Source: Flavobacterium sharifuzzamanii (lineage in GTDB: Bacteria > Bacteroidota > Bacteroidia > Flavobacteriales > Flavobacteriaceae). From it: a DNA stretch of 64,000 bases. A model generated the notes under the pieces. It did not search any database and was not told the origin of the DNA. It saw only the letters and a list, made by a program, of their open reading frames with translations. Positions 55,225 to 63,180 of the stretch are shown here, piece by piece. The stretch spans positions 62,001 through 126,000 of the forward strand of contig NZ_QJGZ01000036.1 in the NCBI RefSeq assembly GCF_003254585.1, in the 5' to 3' direction. Both the position numbers and the translations under genes were made by a program. Numbering within the stretch: position 1 is the first letter of the stretch; each line of letters begins with the position of its first letter.

Positions 55225-56289
55225 ATGAAAGAGAACATTAAAATGTTGTCATGCTTATTAATGATAAGTATTGGCGCATTTGCTCAGAAAGACAAAATTA
55301 AAGAAGCACAGTCTTTGTTTGATAAAGGAAATAGCCAAGACGCTTTGGCAATTTTAACCAAAACAGAATACCTTATTCTTAACGCATCAGATGAAGACAA
55401 ATCTGATTATTACTACTTAAAAGGAAATGTCCTAAAAGATTTGGCTGTAAAAAATGTAGATGCAGCTAATAATTTTACGTTGGCATCGCAATCATATCAA
55501 GATGTATTCTTGTATGAGAACGAATCTGGTAAATTTAAATGGACAATTAAAGCTAATATGGCTTTAAAAGACATGAAAGCCAGTCTTGTAAATGGAGCAA
55601 TGGCTGATTTTAATGCCGGAAAATTTAAAGAAAGTGCCGAGAAAAGCTATAAAGTGTATTTATTCGATAAGAAAGATACTATCAACTTGTATAATGCAGC
55701 ATCTTCGTCTATAAATGCAAAAGATTTCAACGCAGCCGTTACCTATTACGAACTTTTGAAAAAGATTAATTTCTCTGGAAAAGGAGTTTTGTATTATGCT
55801 ACAAACAAGAAAACAAAAGAAGAAGACGCTTTCGTTTCGCCAAAAGCTAGAGAATCAGCGATTCAGCAGGGATTCTATGAAAAACCAAGAACAGAATCTG
55901 TGCCTTCTAAAAAAATAGAAGTAAATAATAATCTTGCTTATGCGTACCTTGAACGAAAAGATTATTCTAAAGCCGAAACGGTATATAATTATGTTTTAGA
56001 ATTGAATCCAAATTATGTAGACGCCTATATTAATCTGGCTTACTTAAAGTTGCAAATGAAGAAAGACTTGGCCGACGAAATATCTTCATTGGGAACTACT
56101 CCAGCTGAGATGCAGAAGTACGATAAGCTCAATGCTAGAAAAGATGATATTACAAGAAGCGCAATTCCATATCTGAAAAAAGTGCTTACACTAGAACCGA
56201 AAAATCCAGATGCAACAAAAACATTGCTAGGTGTTTATAGATCGCTTGATATGACAGCTGAATATAATGCTTTAAAAGCGGGAATGTAG
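55225..56289 (+). CDS. Exported tetratricopeptide-repeat protein
   Basis: The 354-residue protein has a signal peptide (MKENIKMLSCLLMISIGAFAQ). TPR-like helical pairs include KDKIKEAQSLFDKGNSQDAL, NNLAYAYLERKDYSKAETVY, NYVLELNPNYVDAYINLAYL and IPYLKKVLTLEPKNPDATKT. TPR proteins act as scaffolds for complexes, and the partner is not evident from the neighbours. A hairpin follows 36 bases after the stop. Confidence 0.85.
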   Translation: MKENIKMLSCLLMISIGAFAQKDKIKEAQSLFDKGNSQDALAILTKTEYLILNASDEDKSDYYYLKGNVLKDLAVKNVDAANNFTLASQSYQDVFLYENESGKFKWTIKANMALKDMKASLVNGAMADFNAGKFKESAEKSYKVYLFDKKDTINLYNAASSSINAKDFNAAVTYYELLKKINFSGKGVLYYATNKKTKEEDAFVSPKARESAIQQGFYEKPRTESVPSKKIEVNNNLAYAYLERKDYSKAETVYNYVLELNPNYVDAYINLAYLKLQMKKDLADEISSLGTTPAEMQKYDKLNARKDDITRSAIPYLKKVLTLEPKNPDATKTLLGVYRSLDMTAEYNALKAGM

Positions 56290-56324
56290 TTTCTGTTAAA
56301 AGAGACAAAGTTGCAAAGATGCAG

Positions 56325-56358
56325 AGGCACAGAGTTTTTCTTTGTGCCTTATTTTTTT
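56325..56358. terminator. Hairpin between the TPR gene and endonuclease III
   Basis: AGGCACAGAG (56325-56334) pairs with CTTTGTGCCT (56340-56349) with one wobble, then a T-rich run. Its edge reaches the stop codon of the convergent gene at 56349. Confidence 0.7.
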
Positions 56359-57011
56359 GAAACTGTTTTTTCTAGTTCTTCAATTAGAGATTTCTTTCCG
56401 ACAGTCTTAGTAATAATGTCTTTTTCAAGATTCCATCCGCGCGCGGGAGAATATTCTCGTCCGTACCAAATAATCTGCAAATGCAAGTCATTCCATAATT
56501 CTCTTGGAAATAATCTTTTAGCATCTTTCTCGGTTTGCGCTACATTTTTACCGTTAGATAAATTCCATCGGTACATCAATCTATGAATATGTGTGTCAAC
56601 AGGAAAAGCAGGAACGCCAAAAGCCTGCGACATTACAACGCTTGCCGTTTTATGTCCAACCGCTGGTAAAGCCTCAAGAGCTTCAAAACTTTGAGGAACT
56701 TCGCCATTATGCTTTTCAATTAAAATTTCAGACAAACCATGAATCCCTTTTGATTTCATTGGAGATAAACCGCACGGACGAATAATTTCTTTGATTTCCT
56801 CCACCGACATTTTAACCATATCATACGGATTATCAGCTTTTGCAAAAAGCAACGGTGTAATCTGATTCACACGAACATCTGTACATTGAGCAGATAATAA
56901 AACAGCTATCAAAAGCGTATAAGGATCTTTATGGTCAAGTGGAACAGGTATAGTAGGGTAGAGTTCTTTTAAGGTGTCGATAACAAATTGTACGCGAGCT
57001 TCTTTATTCAT
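56349..57011 (-). CDS. nth: Endonuclease III-like DNA glycosylase without Fe-S cysteines
   Basis: This 220-residue HhH-GPD glycosylase would remove oxidised pyrimidines and nick the AP site. Catalytic Lys121 (ALPAVGHKTASVV) and Asp139 (FPVDTHIHRL) are present. The family normally ends in a C-x6-C-x2-C-x5-C 4Fe-4S loop. Here the C-terminal region reads WYGREYSPARGWNLEKD and has no cysteine. I chose the ATG at 57011, not an upstream in-frame codon at 57080, because endonuclease III homology starts at MNKEARVQFV. Confidence 0.9.
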   Translation of the reverse strand: MNKEARVQFVIDTLKELYPTIPVPLDHKDPYTLLIAVLLSAQCTDVRVNQITPLLFAKADNPYDMVKMSVEEIKEIIRPCGLSPMKSKGIHGLSEILIEKHNGEVPQSFEALEALPAVGHKTASVVMSQAFGVPAFPVDTHIHRLMYRWNLSNGKNVAQTEKDAKRLFPRELWNDLHLQIIWYGREYSPARGWNLEKDIITKTVGKKSLIEELEKTVSKK

Positions 57012-57246
57012 TTCCGTGTTTTTAATACTGTAAAAATAGTATAATTTTAATGATGTGCCTAATCCAGCTTTCCGTTTCAACTCCTCATTATGCTAGCAAC
57101 ATTTTTAAGTATTTAAAAGAGCTTCCGTTGGTCGCTTTTTAAATACAAAAAATTTAAGCTATCATAATTCCGGGTTTTCACTTCAATCTGGGGCATAAAA
57201 GAGTTATGAATTATAAGTTATGAGTTAAGAGTTGTGAGTTAAAAGT

Positions 57247-57254
57247 TATCTTTG
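57247..57254 (+). promoter_or_regulatory. Promoter -7 element for the peroxiredoxin gene
   Basis: TATCTTTG fits TAnnTTTG and lies 37 bases before the ATG. It follows a run of GAGTTA/GAGTTG repeats (57200-57240). Confidence 0.55.
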
Positions 57255-57291
57255 TCAATAATCTAAAATCAGCAATGCAAAATAAAAATAT

Positions 57292-57744
57292 ATGACAACA
57301 TTAAAAGCAGGAGATAAAGCACCCAATTTTTCAGGAACAGATCAAGACGGAAAAGCACATAAACTGGCAGATTACGCAGGAAAGAAACTGGTTGTTTTCT
57401 TTTACCCAAAGGCAAGCACACCTGGATGCACAGCTGAGGCCTGTGATTTGAGAGATAATTTTCACCGTTTTCAAGCAAATAATTATGAACTTCTTGGTGT
57501 TAGTGCTGACAGTGCAAAAGCACAAATTAAGTTTAAAGATAAATACGAATTGCCTTTCCCGCTAATTGCAGACGAAGATAAATCGGTTATTAATGCATTT
57601 GGAGTTTGGGGACCAAAGAAATTCATGGGAAGAGAATACGACGGAATTCATAGGACTACTTTTGTAATCAACGAAAAAGGAATTATCGAAGAAGTAATCG
57701 AGAAAGTAAAAACAAAAGAACACGCTTCTCAGATTTTGAAATAA
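57292..57744 (+). CDS. bcp: Thioredoxin-dependent peroxiredoxin (BCP/PrxQ type)
   Basis: Reduces hydrogen peroxide and organic hydroperoxides. The 150-residue protein has the peroxidatic Cys46 in ASTPGCTAEACDLRD and a second cysteine, Cys51, five residues later, the PrxQ resolving position. The thioredoxin fold is complete (VVFFYPK, FPLIADEDKSVI, RTTFVINEKG). The gene has its own promoter. Confidence 0.94.
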   Translation: MTTLKAGDKAPNFSGTDQDGKAHKLADYAGKKLVVFFYPKASTPGCTAEACDLRDNFHRFQANNYELLGVSADSAKAQIKFKDKYELPFPLIADEDKSVINAFGVWGPKKFMGREYDGIHRTTFVINEKGIIEEVIEKVKTKEHASQILK

Positions 57745-57804
57745 GTTTTTTTGTTTCAAGTTTCAAGTTTTCTTTGTTTGAAGTTTTGGGCTGAATAAAA
57801 ATTT

Positions 57805-57984
57805 TAACGCAAAGCTCGCAAAGTTTTTTTGCAAAGTTTCGCAAAGGTTTACAATTTGAATTAAAGTTTTTTTAAGTCCTCAAAGCATAGAGGTAATACT
57901 ACTTTGAGGACTTAAAAAACTTTTACAATGCTCTATATAATTTCTCTGCGAGCTTTGCGAAAAAACTTTGCGAGCTTTGCGTTA
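57805..57984. repeat. Nested double palindrome in the 306-bp gap after the peroxiredoxin gene
   Basis: A perfect 25-bp inverted repeat (57805-57829 with 57960-57984, core AACGCAAAGCTCGCAAAG) encloses a 22-bp inverted repeat (57863-57885 with 57902-57923, core TTAAGTCCTCAAAG, one-base bulge). No gene is seen in the gap 57745-58050. Confidence 0.9.
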
Positions 57985-58024
57985 GAAAAAAAAATCAGTT
58001 CAAAACCTGAAATATGAAACAAAA

Positions 58025-58050
58025 AAAAAGTCCCTTTTTAGGGACTTTTT
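58025..58050 (-). terminator. Terminator after the gene ending at 58051
   Basis: AAAAAGTCCCT (58025-58035) pairs with AGGGACTTTTT (58040-58050) around a TTTT loop. It serves the minus strand and begins at the stop codon. Confidence 0.85.
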
Positions 58051-59514
58051 TTATTGTTTATTTTGTTCTAATTCTTTCTGCGGATGATACCCAAAAAGAT
58101 GATGTTCTTTTATGATTTCTGGAATACCAGGAGGAAGCATTGGTTCCCAGCCAGTTTTACCTTGATTGATCATTTTTAGAATTTCCCTAGAGAAAACATC
58201 TAGAATATTTGGATCATAATCTTCAATATCAACCACTTTTCCATTGAATTTAAAGAATTTGTATAATTCTTTCATTCTAGGATGAACTTTTAAATTGTTC
58301 GAATTCATCAATGAGCCATCTTCGTCTAACATTGGATATAAGAATACTTTCATGTCACGATAGAATAATTTTCCGAAAGCCTCTAAGATTCCTCCACTTA
58401 AGTGGCGATAGTATTTTTCGTCAAAAATATCAACAAGGTTATTTACACCCATTGCTAATCCCATACGAGCTTTGGTGTAATTAGCAAAATACTCTACTAC
58501 TTTATAGTATTCTTGGAAATTCGAAATCATTACCGTTTGACCAAGAGAACAAAGCAATTCAGCTCTATCCATAAAGTCTCTCTCGTCAATTTCCCCATCT
58601 GACCTTAAATTCGAAAGTGTAATTTCAAAAATTACTAGCGTATTATTTTTTTCAACCTTATTTTCTTTGAGAAACATTTCCAAAGATTTCTCGTACATGT
58701 CCATATTTACTTTAGTAACAGGACGGAAACTTCCTCTTAAAGCCAAAAGGTTCTTTTTGTACAAGATAGCAGCCGGAAGAATATTTTTCCCTTCTGGGTT
58801 AAACATTACGGCATCTGTCATTCCGTTTTTAACCAATTGTAAACTCATCAAACGATTGTCTACATCAGCAAAACGAGGTCCAGAAAAGTTAATGGTATCG
58901 ATCTCTAATTGATCTTTGTCTAAGTGATCGTATAAGTAGCGAAGTAATCGTTTTGGATCGTTGTATTTGTAAAAAGCACCGTAAATTAAGTTAACTCCTA
59001 AAATACCAAGTGTCTCTTGTTGTAATCTTGCATCTGTCTCTTTAAAACGAATATGAAGTATAATTTCATTATAAGCTTCATCTGGCTCAATTTGGTAACG
59101 AATTCCAACCCATCCGTGACCTTTAAACTGTTTGGCGAAATCTATAGTTGCTACAGTGTTAGCGTAACTAAAGAAAAGTTTTGTTGGGTGTTTTTCTCTG
59201 CTTAAACGCTCTTCAATAATCTGGCTTTCATGGGTAAGCATTTTTTTTAAACGCTCTTCGGTAACATATCTTCCATCAGTTTCAGCACCATAAACGGCGT
59301 CGCTAAAATCTTTATCGTAGGCAGACATCGCTTTTGCAATAGTTCCTGAAGAACCTCCGGATCTAAAAAAATGCCTAACTGTCTCTTGTCCAGCGCCAAT
59401 CTCAGCAAATGTTCCGTAAATGTTTTCGTTTAAATTAATGCGTAACGCTTTGTCTTTTATAGAAGGAATCTGTTCGATGACCTTGTCACCTTTGAGTTTT
59501 ATTTCTGTACCCAT
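58051..59514 (-). CDS. Conserved protein of unknown function (487 residues)
   Basis: This soluble 487-residue protein has landmarks such as DKALRINLNENIYGTFAEIG, GAGQETVRHFFRSGG, SGTIAKAMSAYDKDFSDAVY and LGILGVNLIYGAFY. I recall the same family being labelled as a nicotinate-nucleotide adenylyltransferase in other genomes, but the HxGH nucleotidyltransferase motif is absent, so that name is not supported. It is a single gene with its own minus-strand -7 element (TAACTTTG, 59537-59544) and a terminator at its end. Confidence 0.75.
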   Translation of the reverse strand: MGTEIKLKGDKVIEQIPSIKDKALRINLNENIYGTFAEIGAGQETVRHFFRSGGSSGTIAKAMSAYDKDFSDAVYGAETDGRYVTEERLKKMLTHESQIIEERLSREKHPTKLFFSYANTVATIDFAKQFKGHGWVGIRYQIEPDEAYNEIILHIRFKETDARLQQETLGILGVNLIYGAFYKYNDPKRLLRYLYDHLDKDQLEIDTINFSGPRFADVDNRLMSLQLVKNGMTDAVMFNPEGKNILPAAILYKKNLLALRGSFRPVTKVNMDMYEKSLEMFLKENKVEKNNTLVIFEITLSNLRSDGEIDERDFMDRAELLCSLGQTVMISNFQEYYKVVEYFANYTKARMGLAMGVNNLVDIFDEKYYRHLSGGILEAFGKLFYRDMKVFLYPMLDEDGSLMNSNNLKVHPRMKELYKFFKFNGKVVDIEDYDPNILDVFSREILKMINQGKTGWEPMLPPGIPEIIKEHHLFGYHPQKELEQNKQ

Positions 59515-59536
59515 TTTGTTTTAAATAGATTTGTTA

Positions 59537-59586
59537 CAAAGTTAGTAAATTAGGAGTCTAATGAAAGAGAAATAATCCTATTTTTG
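59537..59586. promoter_or_regulatory. Divergent promoters: 487-residue gene and MBL hydrolase
   Basis: On the minus strand TAACTTTG lies at 59537-59544. On the plus strand TATTTTTG lies at 59579-59586, 18 bases before the TTG start of the hydrolase. Confidence 0.55.
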
Positions 59587-59604
59587 TAAAAAAATTAAGT
59601 TCAA

Positions 59605-60369
59605 TTGAAGGTTTATTTTTTAGGTACAGGTACTTCTCAAGGTATTCCAATTATCGGAATCGATCATCCAGTTTGTAAAAGCACTGATGCTAAGGATAAA
59701 AGGCTTCGTGTATCCATTTGGATAACATGGGACGAGTACTCTTACGTCATTGACTGCGGTCCTGATTTCAGGCAGCAGATGCTTTCATGCGGATGCCGAA
59801 AACTCGATGCGATTCTTTTTACACACGAACATTCCGATCACACTGCTGGTTTAGATGATATTCGTCCGTTTAATTTCAGACAAGGAGAAATTCCTATTTA
59901 TGGACACAAACGTGTTTTAGATAATCTGAGACGCCGTTTTGATTACGTTTTTGAAACAGTAAATAAATACCCGGGAGCTCCAAGTGTAAAAACAATCGAA
60001 GTGCAAAACAATGCGCCTTTTGCTGTTGGAGATAAAATGGCAATTCCGATAAATGCTATGCATGGCGATTTACAGGTTTTTGGATACAGAATAGAGGATT
60101 TTGCCTATTTAACCGATGTAAAAACGATCGAACAAGCTGAAGTTGAAAAACTGAAAGGAATAAAAGTTTTGGTTGTAAATGCTTTGCGAGTTGAACCTCA
60201 CGATACTCATTTTAATCTTCAAGAAGCGCTTGATTTTATTGATCTAGTTAAACCTGAAAGAGCTTATTTAACCCATATAAGTCATGTTTTAGGCTTTCAT
60301 GAAGAAGTGCAGAAACAACTTCCGGCAAATGTTTTTCTGGCATACGACAATTTAGAAATTACAATTTAA
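59605..60369 (+). CDS. Metallo-beta-lactamase-fold hydrolase (PhnP-like)
   Basis: The 254-residue protein has the zinc-binding motif LFTHEHSDHTAGLDD (His74, His76, Asp78, His79) and a GTGTSQGIPIIGIDHPVC start, as in PhnP-type phosphodiesterases. Later ligands are in YLTHISHVLGFHEE. It probably cleaves a cyclic phosphodiester or a nucleotide-derived substrate. The start is TTG, decided by the -7 element just upstream. A short gene follows after 12 bp. Confidence 0.88.
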   Translation: MKVYFLGTGTSQGIPIIGIDHPVCKSTDAKDKRLRVSIWITWDEYSYVIDCGPDFRQQMLSCGCRKLDAILFTHEHSDHTAGLDDIRPFNFRQGEIPIYGHKRVLDNLRRRFDYVFETVNKYPGAPSVKTIEVQNNAPFAVGDKMAIPINAMHGDLQVFGYRIEDFAYLTDVKTIEQAEVEKLKGIKVLVVNALRVEPHDTHFNLQEALDFIDLVKPERAYLTHISHVLGFHEEVQKQLPANVFLAYDNLEITI

Positions 60370-60381
60370 TTATACCACACA

Positions 60382-60885
60382 ATGAAAAAATCCTTAATGC
60401 TTTATCTTTTTATTCTTGCCATTTTAATGAATGTCTTCACATATTCGTTTTATAGCGGAGAGGTGAAATTTGCAGAAAATAGATATGATAAAACAACTAA
60501 GAAACTAAGAGACAGCATTAGTCTTATGAAAAATAAGTTGGCAGAAGCAGATTATTTTTCTTTAGAACATAACGAAAATGCACAAAACTACTTTGATAAC
60601 AGTGCTTCTGGCGGGAAAGTGATTTTGTATGAAAAATTGATTCCAGTTGTGACTGAAAAACTACTAGATTTCAATTCAAATCCAAAAGGGAATCCTTATA
60701 CGGGACAAGATCAGATTGGACCGAATAAATTTATCATCAATAAAGTAAAAATTTTAAACCACCGTTGGATCATTGCAGATTATAGTAATGGTGAATTATG
60801 GGGAGAAGTCTTGTTAAAATACTTTGTTGATAACGACGATAATATTACCTTTGAAGTAAATCAAACTTGGTTATATCAAAAATAG
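60382..60885 (+). CDS. Membrane-anchored protein of unknown function
   Basis: This 167-residue product has one N-terminal membrane segment (LMLYLFILAILMNVFTYSFY) and a soluble outer domain. NKLAEADYFSLEHNENAQNYF and NGELWGEVLLKYFVDNDDNITFEVNQTWLYQK have no family I recognise. It begins 12 bp after the hydrolase gene, and its stop codon lies inside the stem of the terminator that follows. Confidence 0.7.
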   Translation: MKKSLMLYLFILAILMNVFTYSFYSGEVKFAENRYDKTTKKLRDSISLMKNKLAEADYFSLEHNENAQNYFDNSASGGKVILYEKLIPVVTEKLLDFNSNPKGNPYTGQDQIGPNKFIINKVKILNHRWIIADYSNGELWGEVLLKYFVDNDDNITFEVNQTWLYQK

Positions 60886-60909
60886 GATTTTATAATCCTA
60901 TTTTTTTTT
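60878..60909 (+). terminator. Terminator overlapping the stop codon of the gene at 60382
   Basis: AAAAATAGGATT (60878-60889) pairs with AATCCTATTTTT (60894-60905), then T. The stop codon TAG at 60883-60885 is in the left arm. Confidence 0.85.
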
Positions 60910-60932
60910 GACCTTTAAATAAATTTAGGATT

Positions 60933-61361
60933 ATGAAAAAGATATTTTTGTTTTTGATTATGGCAAGTGCAATTTCTTGCGGAAAGAAAATTTCTCAAGA
61001 AAATACCAGCACAACTCCAAAAGAACCTAAAAAAGAAGCTGTTGTAGGAGGAGATTCTGATTCTCATGGCTGTAAAGCTTCAGCAGGCTACACTTGGTCA
61101 GTTCTGAAAAAAGAATGTATCCGAGTTTTTGAAAATAGCACAAGGCTAAATCACGCTGAAGATGGAAAAAAGTACTCTACTGTTTCCTATGTAATTTTTG
61201 ATGGAAATAAAGCAGAACTTTTTTTAGATACTCAAAAGGAATCCATTATTCTTGAAAGAAAATCAGAAGGTGATTCTTGGGTTAACGGCGATTGGCAGTT
61301 AATTCCTTGGAAAGGCTATGTTCTGAAAAAATCAGGGAAGATACTTTATACGGGAGAATAG
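60933..61361 (+). CDS. Small lipoprotein of unknown function
   Basis: The 142-residue protein has lipobox AISCGKK and a short Lys/Pro-rich linker. The mature part has HGCKASAGYTWSVLKKECIRVFE, in which two cysteines could form a disulfide, and a beta-rich end (GKKYSTVSYVIFDGNKAELFL). It resembles no family I can name with confidence. It is followed directly by a repeat. Confidence 0.68.
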   Translation: MKKIFLFLIMASAISCGKKISQENTSTTPKEPKKEAVVGGDSDSHGCKASAGYTWSVLKKECIRVFENSTRLNHAEDGKKYSTVSYVIFDGNKAELFLDTQKESIILERKSEGDSWVNGDWQLIPWKGYVLKKSGKILYTGE

Positions 61362-61369
61362 TGTTCAGT

Positions 61370-61495
61370 ATTTAGTGTTCAGTCGCAGTATTCAGTTCCA
61401 GTTTTCAGTTTAGAACTTTGTCAAAGTTTCAAACTTTGACCAAGTTTTTTTCATGATTCAAGACTGAAAACTGCGACTGCGACTGAATACTAAAT
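61370..61495. repeat. Palindromic repeat with CAGTCGCAG arms
   Basis: ATTTAGTGTTCAGTCGCAG (61370-61388) pairs with its complement at 61477-61495 with one mismatch. The interior has AACTTTGTCAAAGTTTC paired with AAACTTTGACCAAGTT (about 61414-61450). The right arm contains the TAG stop codon of the minus-strand gene at 61490. Confidence 0.8.
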
Positions 61496-62059
61496 AATCT
61501 CTTTAATAAACTCAGAATCTACAATCTGAGCAAATTCTTCGTTTAAACTTGCTAAAGCAGTTTGATGTATTAATTCGGCAGAGAAATCTTCTCCGTTTAA
61601 GCCTTTTTTATTGAAAGTAGCTGTAGCATCAGAAACCAGATAAACATTGTAACCGAAATTTCCAGCCATTCTAGTTGTGGTAGAAACACAATGATCTGTT
61701 GTTAAACCAACAATTACCAAATCAGTAATTTTGGCATTGTCAAGAAGCTCTTTTAAATTTGTTCCAATAAAAGCGCTATTGACATTCTTTTTGATTACTG
61801 TTTCTCCTTCAAGAGGTTTTACTACATCTTGAAATTCATTTCCAGGATTTGTTTCGTTTAAAATCGAATTTGGATTTGAAGAACAGTGCTGAACGTGAAA
61901 AATAGGCAGTTTTTTGGCTCTCCAAATTTCCAAAAGTTCGCCAGATTTTTGCTCTGCATCAACATTATTTCGATCTCCGCCCCAGTAAGCAACGTCATGA
62001 AAACCTTTTTGGATATCAATTAAAATTAAAGCGGGATTATCAAGTTTTGAAATGCTCAT
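61490..62059 (-). CDS. Isochorismatase-family cysteine hydrolase
   Basis: The 189-residue protein has the isochorismatase-like catalytic triad Asp15 (LIDIQKGF), Lys91 (VIKKNVNSAF) and Cys124 (VGLTTDHCVSTTTRMAG). Family members hydrolyse amides such as nicotinamide or ureido compounds. The substrate cannot be told here. Its TAG stop lies in a repeat arm, so its last residues (SEFIKEII) may have been set by that insertion. It comes 35 bp after the alpha/beta hydrolase gene. Confidence 0.88.
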   Translation of the reverse strand: MSISKLDNPALILIDIQKGFHDVAYWGGDRNNVDAEQKSGELLEIWRAKKLPIFHVQHCSSNPNSILNETNPGNEFQDVVKPLEGETVIKKNVNSAFIGTNLKELLDNAKITDLVIVGLTTDHCVSTTTRMAGNFGYNVYLVSDATATFNKKGLNGEDFSAELIHQTALASLNEEFAQIVDSEFIKEII

Positions 62060-62094
62060 TTTATAAAGGATTTAGTGTAAACTGCGACTGAAAA

Positions 62095-62739
62095 CTAACT
62101 AAGCAACCAATTCCTAAAATCAAAGAAATTCTGAGGAGCAACTCCATGCCCAACAGGATATTCTTTATAAGTAAGCGGAATATTTAATTTTTCTAAAGCA
62201 GCGGGTGTTTTTCTTGCCCATTCAATTGGAATAACTTGGTCTACAGTTCCGTGTGATGCGAAAAATTTTAAGTTTTTGAAATTATTGTTTTCAAAACCTT
62301 CTTTGATGATTTCTTCATTAAAATAACCACTCATTGCCACAACTCTCTGAATTTTTTCAGGATAAGAAAGCGCGGTTGCATAACTTAAAATAGATCCTTG
62401 GCTAAATCCAATTAAAGTGACATCATTAGTATCAATTGGATAATTTGCTGCTAATTCATCAATAAAAGTAGCAATTACATCTCTTGAAGTTTTAGCTTGT
62501 TCATTGTCTGAAAATTTGTTTTGATCTGCATCAAAATTGATAGCATACCAAGCATAAGCACCATATTGTAAATCGTAAGGCGCTCTTGCAGAAATGATAT
62601 AATAGTTATCTGGAAGTTCAGAAGCAAAAGAGAATAAATCGGCTTCATTGCTGCCATATCCATGCAATAAAAGCAACAACGGATTTTTATCTAAAATTAC
62701 TTTTGGTTCTCTTATTTTATATTCTAAAGATAGATTCAT
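62095..62739 (-). CDS. Alpha/beta hydrolase (phospholipase/carboxylesterase family)
   Basis: The 214-residue protein has the oxyanion block LLLLHGYGSNEAD, nucleophile Ser113 (LIGFSQGSILSY), acid Asp167 (HGTVDQVIP) and base His198 (YPVGHGV), the arrangement of YpfH/carboxylesterase-like enzymes. It probably hydrolyses esters of small acids or lysophospholipids in the cytosol. The isochorismatase-like gene follows. Confidence 0.88.
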   Translation of the reverse strand: MNLSLEYKIREPKVILDKNPLLLLLHGYGSNEADLFSFASELPDNYYIISARAPYDLQYGAYAWYAINFDADQNKFSDNEQAKTSRDVIATFIDELAANYPIDTNDVTLIGFSQGSILSYATALSYPEKIQRVVAMSGYFNEEIIKEGFENNNFKNLKFFASHGTVDQVIPIEWARKTPAALEKLNIPLTYKEYPVGHGVAPQNFFDFRNWLLS

Positions 62740-62743
62740 TTTT

Positions 62744-62800
62744 TTAGTGTTCAGTGTTCAGATTTCTAGTGTTCAGCTTGAGCTTTGTCAAAGTTTTGAG
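62744..62800. repeat. Repeat block with TTCAG units
   Basis: Direct repeats of AGTGTTCAG (three times) are followed by the 14-mer CTTTGTCAAAGTTT at 62783-62796, which is also at 23904 and 61416. The gap 62740-62846 has no gene. Confidence 0.7.
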
Positions 62801-62846
62801 ACTTCTCGTTTTTGAATTTGGATTTTAAAACTTGGAATTTTAAAAA

Positions 62847-63176
62847 TTAACCAATTTTTTTAAACCATTTTTGAAACAAATCCCCAACTAAAGGAATTGG
62901 TCTCATTTGCCCTTGAATAGCATTAAAAATTCCAAAAGTCCAAAGAATTGAAATGCAAATCCACATTGGGAAAGTGATAAAAAAGCTGTCAAAATTGCTG
63001 ATGATAGCTCCGAAAGAAATGAAGGTTAGAGATAACCCTAGAGATTGACGGATATGAAAAGAAGCAAAACTGTTTTTGTTCTCAGAGTTCATGCTCATGG
63101 CGATTAAAACACCAATAATAAGAATGTAACTCGTAATAGCAATTGGTTTTCCTTCTTCGACTGAATTATTATTCAT
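62847..63176 (-). CDS. DUF4870-type small membrane protein
   Basis: This 109-residue protein has three membrane helices: ITSYILIIGVLIAMSM, LGLSLTFISFGAIISNF and WICISILWTFGIFNAIQG. ENKNSFASFHIRQSLGLSL and PLVGDLFQKWFKK are typical of the DUF4870/Tic20-like import component group. It starts 4 bp after the pyrC-like gene and is likely in one unit with it. Confidence 0.8.
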   Translation of the reverse strand: MNNNSVEEGKPIAITSYILIIGVLIAMSMNSENKNSFASFHIRQSLGLSLTFISFGAIISNFDSFFITFPMWICISILWTFGIFNAIQGQMRPIPLVGDLFQKWFKKIG

Positions 63177-63180
63177 TGTG

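Noticed and set aside
57012..57080. N-terminal extension MKRKAGLGTSLKLYYFYSIK on endonuclease III
   Set aside because: It is not part of the family domain and lies in AT-rich spacer; the ATG at 57011 fits the family start.
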